From an uncultured Christensenella sp. (GTDB taxonomy: Bacteria; Bacillota; Clostridia; Christensenellales; Borkfalkiaceae), in contig CAJTKX010000002.1 in the NCBI GenBank assembly GCA_910577055.1, positions 62,001-126,000 of the forward strand: a DNA stretch of 64,000 bases, written 5' to 3'. This document shows, piece after piece, positions 62,588-64,000 of the stretch. The notes beneath the pieces are model-generated. The model had not been told where the DNA came from and made no database searches. It worked only from the letters and a program-made list of their open reading frames with translations. A program made the position numbers and the translations under genes. Position 1 is the stretch's first letter. Each line of letters starts with the position of its first letter.

Positions 62588-62806
62588 ATGAATATCGGCG
62601 AAGCGCTGAAATATCAGCGGGAAGTAAACGGAATATCACAAAACGCTTTATCGAAAGCCACGGGAATTTCACAACCCAAAATAAGTTATTATGAAAGCAA
62701 CAAACATTTACCGCTTATTGACGATTGTATAAGGCTTGCAAACTTTTACGGAATTTCCCTTGATGAACTTGTAGGGCGAGATTTTGTAAACGACAAAAAA
62801 GAATAA
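62588..62806 (+). CDS. Xre-family HTH regulator
   Basis: A 72-residue single HTH: LKYQREVNGISQNALSKATGI, then SQPKISYYESNKHLPL, then FYGISLDELVGRDF. Translation is predicted leaderless. It is divergent from the DUF6809-like relic and probably once formed a pair like that at 43 kb. Confidence 0.87.
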   Translation: MNIGEALKYQREVNGISQNALSKATGISQPKISYYESNKHLPLIDDCIRLANFYGISLDELVGRDFVNDKKE

Positions 62807-62820
62807 ACATAAATGATAGA

Positions 62821-62855
62821 AAACAGCCCCGCGGCTATAAGCCGCGGGGCTGTTT
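62821..62855. terminator. Bidirectional terminator
   Basis: AAACAGCCCCGCGGC pairs with GCCGCGGGGCTGTTT between the Xre gene and the convergent hydrolase gene. Confidence 0.88.
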
Positions 62856-62859
62856 TATT

Positions 62860-62879
62860 TCGATTAAACGGAACGTTTA
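62860..62879 (-). repeat. Truncated 69-bp family core on a stop codon
   Basis: On the minus strand TAAACGTTCCGTTTAATC begins with the TAA stop of the GH105-like gene; the AGTATCTT half is missing. Confidence 0.65.
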
Positions 62880-64000
62880 CCTTTTTAACATTTTTATTTC
62901 CGTATAAGCCATTACGAACGGACCCGTACCTTTTGCGTCGTTTTCGACGATAGGCTCGGATATGTAGTATTCGTAAGTGCCGTCGCGTGTGGGGTTGTTT
63001 TCGGGTCCAAGCCCCGCCATAAGGCAGATACCGCCAAGGTTTAATTCTCCGTCGGTTTCGGTAAGGTATTCCCTACAAATGCCGTTGAACACCTTTTCGC
63101 CCACAGCCGCAAAACGTTTATCGACAAACCCGAGGCGCGCGCCCTTCATCATTGCGTAAGCTATCATTGCGCTGCCCGAAGTTTCGACGTAGTTGCCCTC
63201 TCTGCCCATTTGGTCAACGACTTGCCAAAACATATGCTTTTCGGGGTCAATGTATTGCTCTAACCCCTCTATCGTCTTTCTGAAAATGGTAATAAGCTCC
63301 GTCTTTAAATTGGGACGGGATAAGTCGAAATAGCTTATTGCGTCCACAAGCCCTACGGTGTACCAACCTACCGAGCGCAACCAAAAGCTTTTGGAAAGCC
63401 CCGTTTCGGGGTCAGCCCAAAACGCTTCCTTGGACGTATCCCAACCGTGATAGTAAAGCTTTTTGTCGGCATCGTACATATTGTGCCAAACGTTTCTGAA
63501 CTGCTTTACGATATCACCGTAGTTTCTGCCGCGGTTGAATGTGGTTTCGTAACGGGTGTAGAATACTTGCGCCATATAAAGCCCGTCAAGCCAAACTTGG
63601 TTGGGGTATATTTTTTTATGCCAAAAGTTACCCGTTTCGGTGCGAGGTTGGCTTTGAAGTTGGCTGTATAAAAGGTTTATTGCCCTTTTGTATTTAAGTT
63701 TGCCCGTTTCCTTGTATAAATCGAACAAAACGCGACCCTCGTTTATGTTGTCTACGTTGTAAGTCGAAAGGTCGTAGCCGCGGATTGTGCCGTCGTCGAA
63801 AACGTAATAGTCCACGAAATTATCGATAAAGTTAAGATATTTTTTGTTGCTCGTAAGCTTGTAAATGGTGTACAGCGACGTCATCATACAGCCGTCGATA
63901 TAATTCCAAGCCGGCTCTTTGCCCTTACGGATATTCTCTATATTCCAAATAGGCGCGTCGGGGGTGGTTTCGTCTATAAGACGGTCTATATATCTGTCAA
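62877..64000 (-). CDS. Glycoside hydrolase family 105-like (unsaturated rhamnogalacturonyl hydrolase), 5' end outside window
   Basis: A partial protein of 373 residues, open to the window edge. WNYIDGCMMTSLYTIYKLT, WLDGLYMAQVFYTRYE, FWLRSVGWYTVGLVD and YVETSGSAMIAYAMMKG follow the GH105/GH88 pattern of an (alpha/alpha)6 barrel with catalytic Asp in the YIDG and WLDG regions. It would hydrolyse unsaturated galacturonyl ends left by pectate or rhamnogalacturonan lyases. This suggests a plant-polysaccharide-degrading gut organism. It is nearly full length for the family. Confidence 0.88.
   Translation of the reverse strand, partial: DRYIDRLIDETTPDAPIWNIENIRKGKEPAWNYIDGCMMTSLYTIYKLTSNKKYLNFIDNFVDYYVFDDGTIRGYDLSTYNVDNINEGRVLFDLYKETGKLKYKRAINLLYSQLQSQPRTETGNFWHKKIYPNQVWLDGLYMAQVFYTRYETTFNRGRNYGDIVKQFRNVWHNMYDADKKLYYHGWDTSKEAFWADPETGLSKSFWLRSVGWYTVGLVDAISYFDLSRPNLKTELITIFRKTIEGLEQYIDPEKHMFWQVVDQMGREGNYVETSGSAMIAYAMMKGARLGFVDKRFAAVGEKVFNGICREYLTETDGELNLGGICLMAGLGPENNPTRDGTYEYYISEPIVENDAKGTGPFVMAYTEIKMLKR

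Overview
The window is a bacterial chromosome segment that looks like an uncultured, probably gut-dwelling, low-to-mid GC Firmicute of the class Clostridia. Three things point there: the gene orders (rpsB-tsf-pyrH-frr-uppS-cdsA-dxr-rseP, rpmE-DUF1385-prmC-prfA, ruvX-DUF1292, map-KOW-infA-rpmJ), the zinc-ribbon forms of S4, S14, L31 and L36, and the N-terminally extended L27. Almost every gene is ordinary chromosomal housekeeping. I see no rRNA, tRNA, CRISPR array, transposase or phage gene.

Layout. 1-961: the end of a ThiT-like thiamine ECF S component. 1013-8709, minus strand: S2/EF-Ts, then pyrH-frr-uppS-cdsA, then dxr-rseP. 8.9-18.9 kb is accessory: an Xre regulator/small protein pair, a serine palmitoyltransferase-like enzyme with a divergent SDR, a repeat lipoprotein, ruvX-DUF1292, unknown proteins and a DUF2207 membrane protein. 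18.9-25.8 kb: a DtxR-family regulator, prfA, a DUF1385-PrmC fusion, rpmE, a zinc-type dehydrogenase lacking catalytic ligands, cardiolipin synthase and a YfcE phosphodiesterase. 26.2-42.5 kb: the complete S10-spc-alpha operon from rpsJ to rplQ, including secY, adk, map, infA and rpoA. 43-50 kb: a second Xre/small-protein pair, an EF-G paralogue, and two adjacent G3E (CobW-type) GTPases, one His/Cys-rich and one fused to a DUF1980-like domain. 50.2-55.6 kb: a cyclophilin-like lipoprotein, rplL/rplJ with an L10 leader, rplA, rplK, nusG, secE, rpmG and a SecB-like chaperone. 55.7-64 kb: RNase G, more small regulators, rplU-rpmA, a GNAT, a Sel1 gene broken by one TAG codon, an AEC transporter, an AraC regulator, a third Xre gene beside an eroded small-protein relic, and a GH105-like hydrolase cut by the window end.

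The most interesting signals lie between genes. (1) A family of repeats of about 69 bp has a 30-bp core. It occurs solo and in tandem arrays, its core often starts on the TAA stop of the preceding gene, and one full unit sits inside the loop of a terminator. (2) Many genes appear to be leaderless: a good -35/-10 pair is followed by exactly 6 nt and then ATG. (3) A mobile-looking element of about 180 bp with inverted ends is present inside the S10 operon and again near 47.3 kb. (4) Xre regulators are paired divergently with small proteins and have palindromic operators; one pair has decayed. (5) The S10 operon leader carries an attenuator-like hairpin. Function calls rest on motif recognition by eye. 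No database search or folding calculation was run.
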